From Przewalskia tangutica (Eukaryota > Streptophyta > Magnoliopsida > Solanales > Solanaceae), in contig CM056726.1 of NCBI GenBank assembly GCA_029844215.1, positions 36,201,001-36,265,000 on the forward strand: a stretch of 64,000 nt of DNA. The letters are read 5' to 3'. Below, in pieces: positions 44,425-56,980 of the stretch; within the stretch, counting starts at the first letter, position 1, and every line of letters starts with the position of its first letter. The notes beneath the pieces were generated by a model. The model saw only the letters and a list, made by a program, of their open reading frames with translations, was not told where the DNA came from and did not search any database. Made by a program: the position numbers and the translations under genes.

Positions 44425-45211
44425 TTAGTAAAGTGGGAAGTTAAGAATGTTGACAAGAATGATAAGTGAACTGAGAATATAGTTGTGTAGAGTTCACAAG
44501 TTGTATTTACCCCGTAACAGTGTAAGACCAATAGGGAGGATTGTGCAGTAGAAATACTTTGGCCTATGTGACGAACCTCTAGTGAATAGGGGATAGGGTA
44601 AGAAGTACCTTGAGATAAGAGAAAGATTTATTTCAGACTAAGAATGACAAGTTAAGTGTGACGATGAGTCGGGTTATGGACTCATTTCGGGTTAGCCGGT
44701 AGTATGGAATTGGGTGATATCAGTTAGAAATGGTCCCGTTATGGGATAGGGTCCCGGGGATGCCAGGCCCAAGTTTAGTAAATCGTTGTACGAGTTTGTG
44801 GACGCGTTCCACGAACTAGGTCGTAAGGACCAGAAAAGCCTTAACGGGAAGGTAAGTAACAATATGGCCAAGTTGGTTAGTAACTCCAAGGTTGGAGAAC
44901 GAAACAAGATTTGAGATTTTATGCGTGTACTAGATGAGTTTGAAATGCGAGAAAGTATGACAAGTAAGGAAAGAAAGGAACCTCTAAGGATCCCGTGTTC
45001 TAGGAGACTGTAACCTTCGAGTTTATGAGAAGGGGTAGCGGACGGAAGGTCCATTGATATGTTTACGTATGTTATGTGGTGGTCATGTGTGACATCGTTG
45101 GTCTTGTGCAGTTTTGATTGAGAGGCATAGTATAGAGTTTATGCCGGAGTTTGTATGGCTTGAAAACCGACTAAGAACATTCGGGGACGAATGTTGCTAA
45201 GGGGGGAAGAA
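44425..45211 (+). other. D unit 2 non-coding tail and PPT
   Basis: Nearly identical to the tails of the other units, ending with the stem-loop AACATTCGGGGACGAATGTT and the purine tract before 45212. Confidence 0.82.
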
Positions 45212-47511
45212 TGTTACACCTCGTAAGTCCAGAACATGTATAAGAGAATGTACGAAAGGAAACAAGACTTGGAAACTAGTACGAAAGGAAGAATTGTTTT
45301 TCCGACGGAAAATCTTCCGGACGACGGAAAGGAAAAATGCTCGTTGTTGAGAATTGGATTCTCAAAAGACAATATTTGTAAAGTATGGAACTTATTAACA
45401 CTATGGAAATTTATTTTTACGGATTTGGTCACGTGGGGCCACCCGAGGAATTTTACATTTTGTGGGGCCCACGAGGTTCTGGAATTTTATGGGCGAATGA
45501 GAGGCGACACGTGGCACTCATCCCACATGGCCTTGGTCGAAATGTTGCAAGGTCAAAGGGTCATTTGACAATTGTGTAGATCACAAAGTCTTGCTAATTA
45601 AGAGCTTGACATTGTTGACAAGTCGAGCCGTTTGGCTTGATCTCTTCCTCAATTTTAACAAGTGTGATTATCTAGACCCTCCAATGTGTTTTATATATCA
45701 TACTAGTGCAAGACTTGGCATTTTACACTTAGAAAAATTGAGAGAACTTAGAGCTAGCAAGACATGCTCGGGTTTGACTATCTCCCACAAAATTTTTGTA
45801 GTTTTGATCCATTAGCCACAAGACTTTAACCCAATGTCCCTTAGGGTATTGTAAGGATATTTCAATAGAAAGATTTGGAAAAAGCGGAGTTTTCACGTTA
45901 GTCATGGCGGAAACTATTGGAGTTCTTGACTTTGAAGTTGGAACTTGAAGATGGGTTCTTCAGGCCTCAAGGAGTGCTTGGAGCGGATTGGAGCTTAAGG
46001 AAAGGAGCTAAGAATTGCTAAGCGCGACTTTGAATCTTGGAAATTTTTAAGGGCTTTGAAAGGTATAATCTTGTCGTTTTAGTAATTAAGTTTACTTATC
46101 ATTGTAGCTATGGATATTAGCAAGCATGAGTTATATATTATGTAGTTGGATTAGTGTATTGACTATTGGAACCCTAATCCGAAAAACTAGCATGTTAGCC
46201 TTAAGACTACAATTCAAGTTGACTATTCGTTTAAGTCGTCGCATGTTGTGTATGAAGGAAATTGTAGTTGTTGAAGTTGTTTATATCTAAATAACATGTT
46301 GACCTAAGAACTTGAAATTGGAAAAGGATTGGAAAAGACGTAGTGTTATTGGTTATATGTTGGTCGAGAATGGCTAGTGTAGTATTATACTATTTGGTAT
46401 GAATTGTGGGACGGAATTTTACACGTATAGTAAGGCGTGTAATCCCCTTTGTTTGGTTGTTGTTTGGAGCCTTAAATGTGGCTTGTTGGTTATTGTATTC
46501 GGCCTTGAAAAAGGTGGCAAAGTGAGTAGAAACAAAGGAAGTCTTTGCCCGATTTTCCGTAGAATTAGAGGCAGTATACTTAGTATTATTCTACGTTGAG
46601 ACTATAAGTTGATAGTCTTGTTGTGACCATTATAGGTTGACACTTACGTGCAGCGTATTCGGCTTAGCTTATGGATTTAGTAGAAAGGTATGTGAACTAT
46701 CTCTCTTTTAGCATGATTCTTTAAGATTAAGAAAGTATGTTCTACTCGAAAATGATCCATTCCTTGGTTGTATTTGGATTGCCTAGAATAGAATTTGTTC
46801 TATGTACTTGATTGTACTTTGATGTTTAAATTGTAAGTTGTAAAATCCATTTTCTTAGTGAAGTTTGGATTCTTAAAAGTGAAAGTATTTTACTTAAAGT
46901 ACATAGAGTCTTGAAAAGGAAGTGGTTTCCAAATCTTTTGGGCTAGTGCCTTAGTCCCAAAATCCTAAAGGTCATTATAATGACTTTAGGGGAGTCAAAG
47001 GAGTGTTTTACTTAATTGTTTTAAAAGAGGAGAAATGACATGATTTAAGAGAAGTAACTTGTTTTAAAGGAGTGAGTTACTTCTGGTTTAAAAGTAGAAG
47101 AAACTTTTTTTCTATATATTAAGAGACTTGAAGTATTTTGAAAGTTAAGAGACTTGAAGTATTTTGAAAGTTAAGAACTTGATTTGTAAGTATGTGATAC
47201 TTGGTTTTAATAGTATAAGTCTCTTGGTTATAAAAGGAATGGATATGTCTAAAACCATAAAGGATTATAACGGCTTTATGGGAAGTTGGTTATAACGGCT
47301 TTATGGAAGGTTTAGAAAGTTGTCTATTTTGATTAAGGGCATAAGTTGCCTAGATTGTGAAAATTTGGAGTTACTTGATTTCAAGCTTTGAAATGAGTTT
47401 TCTAAAAGTGTAGTAACTTACTTTGAAAAATAGACACGCCTTGATACTACGGGTGTTAGTATCGTGGGGCTTTACATAGAAAGGAGTCTTTTGAAAAGAA
47501 TGTACGTACGT

Positions 47512-47980
47512 AGTACTTTGGCCTGTTTAATTGACAATAATTCTATGTGATGCCTTGATTAGTACTTTGGCTTGATAAATTGAGAATTAGTCTAAGGGTG
47601 CCTTGGAAAGTACTTTGGCTTGCTAAATGAGAATTATTCTATTTGTGCCTTGATAAGTACTTTGGCTTGTTAATTGAGAATTATTCTATTGTGCCTTGAT
47701 AAGTACTTTGGCTTGATTAATTGAGAATTAGTCTATGGGTGCCTTGGAAAGTACTTTGGCTTGCTAAATGAGAATTATTCTATTTGTGCCTTGATAAGTA
47801 CTTTGACTTGTTAATTGAGAATTATTCTATTTGTGCCTTGATAAGTACTTTGGCTTGATTAATTGAGAATTAGTCTAAGGGTGCCTTGGTAAGTACTTTG
47901 GCTTGCTAAATGAGAATTTTTCCATGTGTGCCTTGATAAGTACTTGACCTGATTAGTTGAGAATTGCCTATGTGTGCTGG
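47512..47980 (+). repeat. 47-bp minisatellite, LTR3
   Basis: Ten units in the same order as LTR1 and LTR2, with the LTR2-type variants in units 5 and 7. Confidence 0.88.
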
Positions 47981-48074
47981 AAATAACCGGTTGTGTGCTA
48001 TTGGTATATCAGTTGTTTCGGGGTCATTCCCCGGGTTTGTGGAATTTGCAGTTTCCGTGGAATTGCTACCCACG

Positions 48075-48262
48075 ATGCGAGGAATACCTCATGCGGGTCC
48101 GTAAGGACTTATGCGGGTGAAATAGTCCCATGCGGCGGTCCGACCTATGCGAGGAATACCTCACGCGAGTCCGTAAGGGCTTACGCGGTGAAATAGTCCC
48201 ATGCGAGAATACCTCACGCGGGTCCACGCGCCTACGCGGTGAAATAGTCCCGCGAGTAGGAT
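48075..48262 (+). repeat. GAATACCTC-type repeats, LTR3
   Basis: Three units; the first has the full GATGCGAGGAATACCTCATG form. Confidence 0.78.
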
Positions 48263-49149
48263 GGCTAAATGATACCGCGCGGATGGTCCTGTTTGATCAT
48301 GAGCTTCCTATTTCATATTGTAAGGATACCATCGCTTACTCTCATTGTTAGTAAGGCACAATGTGTTGTAATTTGATTATCATATATGTCCCCGGATTTG
48401 TTTGTGTTACCCTATGGTCATGCTTTTACGATGTGGGATTCCGGGGCATGAGACCACATGGTATTTAGGACACGGGTGGGACTTGGTGTTCATGTATCCT
48501 TATTTGTGTTATTACATCATGGACTGCCGGCAGTGAGGAAGGATTCCACGGGCATGATTGATATTATGGGCGTGAGACCCATAGTTATATTTGAGTAGTG
48601 ACCTTGAGTGCTGCGTCACGACTTGATATGATCGCTATGTGTTATGTATCGTAGGTTGGCTATCGACATGTCTCTGCTTTGTTTAGATCGTTATGATTTT
48701 ATTACGCATTTCATCGCTCACATACTTGGTACATTCTTCGCATCGACCTCCTTCGGGCTGCGTCACGCCGCAGTTTAGGTACGTTGTTTGGTGATCGGCA
48801 TGTAGGATCCTGCTCGTGGTTTTGGATAGCTCCTCCGCCCGTGAGTTTATCTTTTGGTATATATCCTTCAAGACAGTGCTTTGTACGCTGGGTACGGGGC
48901 CTTGTCCGTCATATTTCGATTTAACTCCTAGAGGTCCGTATTCATACGTGGATGGACTCATGTACAGTGTAGTGTCTTTTATTACGTATATTATATGGCA
49001 GCCTTGTCGGCTTTGCCTTGCACGTACGTTGGTTTTAAAAAAAAGAAAAAATGAGGTGTTATTAAATTTCCGCAGTTTACTTGTGTTGCTAAGGTAGCAG
49101 GGTGCCCAGGTAGGGCACCAGTCACGGGCCCGGGGTTCGGGGTGTGACA

Positions 49150-49352
49150 AAGTGGTATTAGAGCAGTCAGTCCTCGGAATGTTTACAGACCGTGTCTAGT
49201 AGAGTCTTGATTATCGGTGAGTTGCGCGCCACACCCATAAACAAGAGGCTACATGACATTTAGGAGTTGGTTTCTATTCTTCTCACTCTAAGATCGTGCC
49301 ATAGAGCTGTGTTAGTAAGATAATTCCTCTCTGACGTATTGTTGTGTAGATT
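49150..49352 (+). other. D unit 3 primer site and leader (best preserved)
   Basis: TGGTATTAGAGC at 49153-49164 differs from the canonical initiator-Met primer site by one base (T for C). The leader runs to the gag ATG at 49353. Confidence 0.85.
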
Positions 49353-50302
49353 ATGCCTCGAGAGGCAACAGCCGCCCAGAAGGGCAAAGGAGTAGCAGGA
49401 GCTACTAGTCAGACTCGGAGAGTTGATAGGGCTTATGCCCAGGGCACACCGGATGTTGTTCCGCAGTCGGCGAGTTCTTCTTCGCCAGGTTTTGAGGCCC
49501 AAGCACCAGAGCCTCCAGTTTCTCAGTTAAGGGAAGACTTTAGGGTCATGAAGGAAGCCATTATGTTATTGACCAAGATAGCGGTCGCAGCTTTCGTCGG
49601 GGAGGTTATTCGGCCACAGCATGTGTACAGAGGTAGAGGCGGGCGGAGATCTGATTAAGAAGGCTAGACCGGTTGGTTATTCCGGTGAGTTTTTGGACGA
49701 GCTGCCTCGGCAGCGAGTGAGATATTCGTCCCAGCCTACCCAGTACATACCCCCGCAGCTCACAGGTGGGAGATTTGACCCCACAAGGTATTTAGGAGCC
49801 GGTCCAAGCTCCAGGGATCGAGGTTCTCAGAGGAGCAGAAGATTTTCACGAGGCCACTTATTCCTCGTTGTTCGGATGTGGTAAGCGTCATTCGGGGAAA
49901 TGTCGTTATGGCACAGGTGTTTGTTTTTATTGTGGCCGTCCGGGCCATATTCTGAGGGTATGTCCTTTTAGAAGGAGCACCGGTGGGGTGGCTCAGCCTA
50001 TGAGGCCGGTAGTTGGTTCCCTTTCCTCCACAGTTGTGCGTCCCCCAGGACAGGGTGTTCAGATGTCAGCCAGTCGTGGTAGAAGTCAGGGTGGAGTTTA
50101 TAGTTCTGGCGGTCCTTCGAACCGCAGAGATGACGTGACTCATCGGACAGATCGTAGCGACATCGCACGGGGTTACAGGTATAGTTTGATTCTTTTGAAT
50201 CATACGTGCATTGTTAGATTCAGATTTTGCCTTAGCGTATATGTTTTTCCTTTGTTGCTAGCAGTTGTAAGTGATAGTACCCCAGAGGTAGGGATACCTT
50301 GA
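49353..50302 (+). pseudogene. D unit 3 truncated gag, best-preserved copy
   Basis: The first frame (49353-49658) starts MPREATAAQKGKGVAG and includes EDFRVMKEAIMLLTKIAV. A second frame (49621-49884) has GYSGEFLDELPRQRVRYSS and GGRFDPTRYLGAGPSS. A third (49868-50302) has GKRHSGKCRYGTGVCFYCGR followed by PGHILRVCP, which contains a perfect CX2CX4HX4C knuckle. It ends RDDVTH...TPEVGIP. The capsid domain seen in element B (WFDSWE...FLTHFLP) is absent. Two small frameshifts separate the three frames, so they may be close to one reading frame if the indels are artefacts. The product would be an RNA-binding Gag fragment without shell-forming parts. Confidence 0.87.
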
Positions 50303-51095
50303 TTAGTAAAGTGGGAAGTTAAGAATGTTGACAAGAATGATAAGTGAACTGAGAATATAGTTGTGTAGAGTTCACAAGTTGTATTTACCCCGTAACAGTG
50401 TAAGACCAATAGGGAGGATTGTGCAGTAGAAATACTTTGGCCTATGTGACGAACCTCTAGTGAATAGGGGATAGGGTAAGAAGTACCTTGAGATAAGAGA
50501 AAGATTTATTTCAGACTAAGAATGACAAGTTAAGTGTGACGATGAGTCGGGTTATGGACTCATTTCGGGTTAGCCGGTAGTATGGAATTGGGTGATATCA
50601 GTTAGAAATGGTCCCGTTATGGGATAGGGTCCCGGGGATGCCAGGCCCAAGTTTAGTAAATCGTTGTACGAGTTTGTGGACGCGTTCCACCGGAACTAGG
50701 TCGTAAGGACCGAGAAAAGCCTTAACGGGAAGGTAAGTAACAATATGGCCAAGTTGGTTAGTAACTCCAAGGATTGGAGAACAGAAACAAGATTTGAGAT
50801 TTTGTACGTGTACTAGATGAGTTTGAAAGTACGAGAAAGTATGACAAGTAAGGAAAGAAAGGAACCTCTAAGGATCCCGTGTTCTAGGAGACTGTAACCT
50901 TCGAGTTTATGAGAAGGGGTAGCGGACGGAAGGTCCATTGATATGTTTACGTATGTTATGTGGTGGTCATGTGTGACATCGTTGGTCTTGTGCAGTTTTG
51001 ATTGAGAGGCATAGTATAGAGTTTATGCCGGAGTTTGTATGGCTTGAAAACCGACTAAGAACATTCGGGGACGAATGTTGCTAAGCGGGGAAGAA
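50303..51095 (+). other. D unit 3 non-coding tail and PPT
   Basis: Same as in units 1, 2 and 4. The purine tract reads AAGCGGGGAAGAA, a one-base change from the other copies. Confidence 0.82.
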
Positions 51096-53425
51096 TGTTA
51101 CACCTCGTAAGTCCAGAACATGTATAAGAGAATGTACGAAAGGAAACAAGACTTGGAAACTAGTACGAAAGGAAGAATTGTTTTTCCGACGGAAAATCTT
51201 CCGGACGACGGAAAGGAAAAATGCTCGTTGTTGAGAATTGGATTCTCAAAAGACAATATTTGTAAAGTATGGAACTTATTAACACTATGGAAATTTATTT
51301 TTACGGATTTGGTCACGTGGGGCCACCCGAGGAATTTTACATTTTGTGGGGCCCACGAGGGTTACGGAATTTTATGGACGAATGAGAGGGCGACACGTGG
51401 CACTCATCCCACATGGCCTTGGTCGAAATGTTGCAAGGTCAAAAGGGTCATTTGACAATTGTGTAGATCACAAAGTCTTGCTAATTAAGAGCTTGACATT
51501 GTTGACCAAGTCAAGAGCCATTTGGCTTGATCTCTTCCCTCCAATTTTAACAAGTGTGATTATCTAGACCCTCCAATGTGTTTTATATATCATACTAGTG
51601 CAAGACTTGGCATTTTACACTTAGAAAAAATTGAGAGAACTTAGAGCTAGCAAGACATGCTCTCGGGTTTGACCTATCTCCCACACAAAATTTTTGTAGT
51701 TTTGATCCATTAGCCACAAGACTTTAACCCAATGTCCCTTAGGGTATTGTAAGGATATCTCAATAGAAAGATTTCGGAAAAACGGAGTTTTCACGTTAGT
51801 CGCAAGGCGGAAACTATTGGAGTTCTTCAACTTTGAAGTTGGAACTTGAAGATGGGTTCTTCATAGGCCTCTAAGGAGTGCTTGGAGCGGATTGGAGCTT
51901 AAGGAAAGGAGCTAAGAATTGCTAAGGCGCGACTTTGAATCTTGGAAATTTTTAAGGGCTTTGAAAGGTATAATCTTGTCGTTTTAGTAATTAAGTTTAC
52001 TTATCATTGTAGCTATGGATATTAGCAAGCATGAGTTATATATTATGTAGTTGGATTAGTGTATTGACTATTGGAACCCTAATCCGAAAAACTAGCATGT
52101 TAGCCTTAAGACTACAATTCAATTTGATTATTCGTTTAAGTCGTCGCATGTTGTGTATGAAGGAAATTGTAGTTGTTGAAGTTGTTTATATCTAAATAAC
52201 ATGTTGACCTAAGAACTTGAAATTGGAAAAGGATTGGAAAAGACGTAGTGTTATTGGTTATATGTTGGCCGAGAATGGCTAGTGTAGTATTATACTATTT
52301 GGTATGAATTGTGGGACGGAATTTTACACGTATAGTAAGGCGTGTAATCCCCTTTGTTTGGTTGTTGTTTGGAGCCTTAAATGTGGCTTGTTGGTTATTG
52401 TATTCGGCCTTGAAAAAGGTGGCAAAGTGAGTAGAAACAAAGGAAGTGCTGCCCGATTTTCCGTAGAATTAGAGACCGTATACTTAGTATTATTCTACGT
52501 TGAGACTATAAGTTGATAGTCTTGTTGTGACCATTATAGGTTGACACTTCTACGTACGGCGTATTCGGCTTAGCTTATGGATTTAGCCGAAAAGGTATGT
52601 GAACTATCTCCTCTTTTAGCATGATTCTTTAAGATTAAGAAAGTATGTTCTACTCCTTAAAATGATCCATTCCTTGGTTGTATTTGGATTGCCTAGAATA
52701 GAATTTGTTCTATGTACTTCCTTGATTGTACTTTGATGTTTAAATTGTAAGTTGTAAAATCCATTTTCTTAGTGAAGTTTGGATTCTTAAAAGTAAAAGT
52801 ATTTTACTTAAAGTACATAGAGTCTTGAAAAGGAAGTGGTTTCCAAATCTTTTGGGCTAGTGCCTTAGTCCCAAAATCCTAAAGGTCATTATAATGACTT
52901 TAGGGGAGTCAAAGGAGTGTTTTACTTAATTGTTTTAAAAGAGGAGAAATGACATGATTTAAGAGAAGTAACTTGTTTTAAAGGAGTGAGTTACTTCTGG
53001 TTTAAAAGTAGAAGAAACTTTTTTTCTATATATTAAGAGACTTGAAGTATTTTGAAAGTTAAGAGACTTGAAGTATTTTGAAAGTTAAGAACTTGATTTG
53101 TAAGTATGTGATACTTGGTTTTAATAGTATAAGTCTCTTGGTTATAAAAGGAATGGATATGTCTAAAACCATAAAGGATTATAACGGCTTTATGGGAAGT
53201 TGGTTATAACGGCTTTATGGAAGGTTTAGAAAGTTGTCTATTTTGATTAAGGGCATAAGTTGCCTAGATTGTGAAAATTTGGAGTTACTTGATTTCAAGC
53301 TTTGAAATGAGTTTTCTAAAAGTGTAGTAACTTACTTTGAAAAATAGACACGCCTTGATACTACGGGTGTTAGTATCGTGGGGCTTTACATAGAAAGAAG
53401 TCTTTTGAAAAGAATGTACGTACGT

Positions 53426-53893
53426 AGTACTTTGGCCTGTTTAATTGACAATAATTCTATGTGATGCCTTGATTAGTACTTTGGCTTGATAAATTGAGAA
53501 TTAGTCTAAGGGTGCCTTGGAAAGTACTTTGGCTTGCTAAATGAGAATTATTCTATTTGTGCCTTGATAAGTACTTTGGCTTGTTAATTGAGAATTATTC
53601 TATTGTGCCTTGATAAGTACTTTGGCTTGATTAATTGAGAATTAGTCTAAGGGTGCCTTGGAAAGTACTTTGGCTTGCTAAATGAGAATTATTCTATTTG
53701 TGCCTTGATAAGTACTTTGGCTTGTTAATTGAGAATTATTCTATTTGTGCCTTGATAAGTACTTTGGCTTGATTAATTGAGAATTAGTCTAAGGGTGTCT
53801 TGGTAAGTACTTTGGCTTGCTAAATGAGAATTTTTCCATGTGTGCCTTGATAAGTACTTGACCTGATTAGTTGAGAATTGCCTATGTGTGCTG
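53426..53893 (+). repeat. 47-bp minisatellite, LTR4
   Basis: Ten units, founder plus three times three. It has the LTR1-type CTAAGGGTG and TTTGGCTTG forms and a private GTGTCTTGG change in unit 8 that is shared with LTR5. Confidence 0.88.
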
Positions 53894-53984
53894 GAAATAG
53901 CCGGTTGTGTGCTATTGGTATATCAGTTGTTTCGGTCATTCCCGGTTTGTGGAATTTGCGGTTTAGTGGAATTGCTACCCACGA

Positions 53985-54172
53985 TCTGAGGAATACCTCA
54001 TGCGGGTCCGTAAGGACTTATGCGGTGAAATAGTCCCACGCGGCGGGTCCGACCTATGCGAGGAATACCTCACGCGAGTCCGTAAGGGCTTACGCGGGTG
54101 AAATAGTCCCATGCGAGAATACCTCACGCGGGTCCACGCGCCTATCGGGTGAAATAGTCCCGCGAGTAGGAT
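53985..54172 (+). repeat. GAATACCTC-type repeats, LTR4
   Basis: Three units as in LTR3. Confidence 0.78.
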
Positions 54173-55048
54173 GGCTAAATGATCTGCGGGCGGATGGTCT
54201 GCTTTGATCATGAGCTTCCTATTTCATATTGTAAGGATACTATCGCTTACTCATTGTTAGTAAGGCACAATGTGTTGTAATTTTATTATCATATATGTAC
54301 CCTGATTTGTTTGTGTTACCCTATGGTCATGCTTTTACGATTTTGTATTCAGGGGCATGAGAGCACTTGGAATTTAGGACACGGTGGGACTTGGTGTTCA
54401 TGTATCCTTATTTGTGTTATTACATCATGGATCGGCGGTGAGGAAGGATTCCACGCATGATTGATATTATGGGCGTGAGACCCATAGTTATATTTGAGTA
54501 GTGACCTTGAGTACTGCGTCCCGACTTGATATGGCTTATGTGTTATGTATCTCGTAGGTTGGCTATCGCATATGTCTTACATTTTGTTTAGATGTTATGA
54601 TTTTATTACGATTTCATTCACATACTTGTACATTCTTCGCATCGACCTCGCTCGAAGCTGCGTTCATGCCGCAGTTTAGGTACGTTGTTTGGTGATCGGC
54701 GTGTAGGATCTGCTCGTGGTTTTGGATAGCTCCTCTGTCGTGAGTTTATCTTTTGGTATATATCCTTCATGTGCTTTATGCTGTTTTGGGTACAGCGGGG
54801 CCTTGTCGTCATATTTCGATTTAACTCCTAGGTGCAGTATTCATATGTAGGATTGGACTCGTATGCAGTGTAGTGTCTTTTATTACGTATATTATATGGC
54901 GGCCTTGTCGGCTTTGCCTTACGTCCGTTGGTTTTAAAAAAAAGAAAAAATGAGGTGTTATTAAATTTCCGCAGTTTACTTGTGTTGCTAAGGTAGCAGG
55001 GTGCCCAGGTCGGGCACCAGTCACGGGCCCGGGGTTCGGGGTGTGACA

Positions 55049-55247
55049 AAGTGGGATTAGAGCGATCGATCCTCTGAATGTTTCTGAGACCGTGTCTAGT
55101 AAGTCTTGATTATCGGTGTGTTGCGCCACACCCATAAACAGGAGGCTACATAACATTTAGAGTTGGTTTCTATTCTTCTCACTCTAAGATCGTGCCATGA
55201 AAGTGTTAGTAAGATAATTCCTCTCGACGTATTGTTGTATTCTGATT
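55049..55247 (+). other. D unit 4 primer site and leader
   Basis: TGGGATTAGAGC at 55052-55063 (two differences from the canonical site), then the shared leader. Confidence 0.75.
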
Positions 55248-56189
55248 ATGCCTCGAGGAGAACACCGCCAGAAGGGCAAAGGAGTAGCAGGAGCTACTAG
55301 TCAGACTCGGAGAGTTGATAGGGCTTATGCCTGTGGCACCGGATGTTGTTCGCGATGGCGAAGTTCTTCGCTGTGTTTTGAGGCCCAAGCACGAGCCTCC
55401 GTTTCTCGATTAAGGGAAGACTTTAGGGTCATGAAGGAAGCCATTATGTTATTGACCAAGATAGCGGTGCTGCAGTTTCGTCAGCAGGAGGTTATTCGGC
55501 GATGCAGCAGTGTCACGAGGGTAGAGGGCCAGCGCGGAGATCTGATTAAGAAGACTAGACCGGTTGGTTATTCCGTTGAGTTTTTGGACGAGCTGCCTCG
55601 GCAGCGAGTGAGATATTCGTCCCAGCCTACCCAGTACATACCCCCGCAGCTCACAGGTGGGAGATTTGACCCCACAAGGTATTTAGGAGCCGGTCCAAGC
55701 TCCAGGATCGAGGTTCTCAGAGGAGCAGAAGATTTTCTCAGTCGAGGCCACTTATTCCTCAGTGTTCCAGATGTGGTAAGCGTCATTCGGGGAAATGTCG
55801 TTATGGCACAGGTGTTTGTTTTTATTGTGGCCGTCCGGGCCATATTCTGAGGGTATGTCCTTTTAGAAGGAGCACCGGTGGGGTGGCTCAGCCTATGAGG
55901 CCGGTAGTTGGTTCCATTTCCTCGCGATTGTGCGTCCCCGTGACGGTGTTGAGATGTCGGCGATCGTGGTAGAAGTCGAGTGGAGTTTATAGTTCGCGGT
56001 CGCCGAACCGCAGAGATGACGTGACTCATGGGCGAGATCGAGAGCGACATCGCACGGGGTTACAGGTATAGTTTGATTCTTTTGAATCATACGTGCATTG
56101 TTAGATTCAGATTTTGCCTTAGCGTATATGTTTTTCCTTTGTTGCTAGCAGTTGTAAGTGATAGTACCCCAGAGGTAGGGATACCTTGA
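55248..56189 (+). pseudogene. D unit 4 truncated gag
   Basis: The longest open frame of the four copies, 200 codons (55248-55850), runs from MPRGEHRQKGKGVAGATSQ through EDFRVMKEAIMLLTKIAVL and EFLDELPRQRVRYSS to GGRFDPTRYLGAGPSS. It then slips out of the zinc-knuckle frame, although CFYCGRPGHILRVCP can be read at about 55815-55860 in another frame. The N-terminal third differs from unit 3 mainly at CAG/CTG sites. The capsid is absent as in all units. Confidence 0.84.
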
Positions 56190-56980
56190 TTAGTAAAGTG
56201 GGAAGTTAAGAATGTTGACAAGAATGATAAGTGACCGAGACTATAGTTGTGTAGAGTTCACAAGTTGTATTTACCCAATGTGATGTAAGACCAATAGGGA
56301 GGATTGTGCGATAGAAATACTTTGGCCTATGTGACGAACCTCTAGTGAATAGGGGATAGGGTAAGAAGTACCTTGAGATAAGAGAAAGATTTATTTCAGA
56401 CTAAGAATGACAAGTTAAGTGTGACGATGAGTCGGGTTATGGACTCATTTCGGGTTAGCCGGTAGTATGGAATGGGGTGATATCAGTTAGAAATGGTCCC
56501 GTTATGGGATAGGGTCCCGGGGATGCCAGGCCCAAGTTTAGTAAATCGTTGTACGAGTTTGTGGACGCGTTCCACCGGAACTAGGTCGTAAGGACCGAGA
56601 AAAGCCTTAACGGGAAGGTAAGTAACAATATGGCCAAGTTGGTTAGTAACTCCAAGGATTGGAGAACAGAAACAAGATTTGAGATTTTGTACGTGTACTA
56701 GATGAGTTTGAAAGTACGAGAAAGTATGACAAGTAAGGAAAGAAAGGAACCTCTAAGGATCCCGTGTTCTAGGAGACTGTAACCTTCGAGTTTATGAGAA
56801 GGGGTAGCGGACGGAAGGTCCATTGATATGTTTACGTATGTTATGTGGTGGTCATGTGTGACATCGTTGGTCTTGTGCAGTTTTGATTGAGAGGCATAGT
56901 ATAGAGTTTATGCCGGAGTTTGTATGGCTTGAAAACCGACTAAGAACATTCGGGGACGAATGTTGCTAAGGGGGGAAGAA
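56190..56980 (+). other. D unit 4 non-coding tail and PPT
   Basis: Same content as the other tails. It has ACCCAATGTGATG where the others have ACCCCGTAACAGTG, and TGTGCGATAG for TGTGCAGTAG, examples of the CAG-linked discordance. Purine tract directly before 56981. Confidence 0.82.

Larger units (their letters stand above)
45212..49149 (+). repeat. D LTR3 (3938 bp)
   Basis: TGTTACACC to GGGTGTGACA. Its U3 matches LTR2, while its middle (GTTACTTCTGGTTTAAAAG and a longer T-run near 47080-47115) matches LTR4 and LTR5, so it is a mosaic. The end carries a clean stem-loop GGTGCCC/GGGCACC at 49101-49119 and intact GTCACGGGCCCGGGGTTCGG wording. TATA at 45692. Confidence 0.93.
51096..55048 (+). repeat. 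D LTR4 (3953 bp)
   Basis: TGTTACACC to GGGTGTGACA. U3 is almost identical to LTR1 (including the shortened GGGGCCACCCG word), and the middle resembles LTR3 and LTR5. TATA at 51584. The stem-loop near its end reads GGTGCCCAGGTCGGGCACC (about 55000-55018). Confidence 0.93.

Noticed and set aside
33517..56980. Four independent insertions of D side by side
   Set aside because: Neighbouring units share one LTR, and no 5-bp duplication or host DNA separates them. Independent insertions would give LTR-int-LTR sets with their own duplications.
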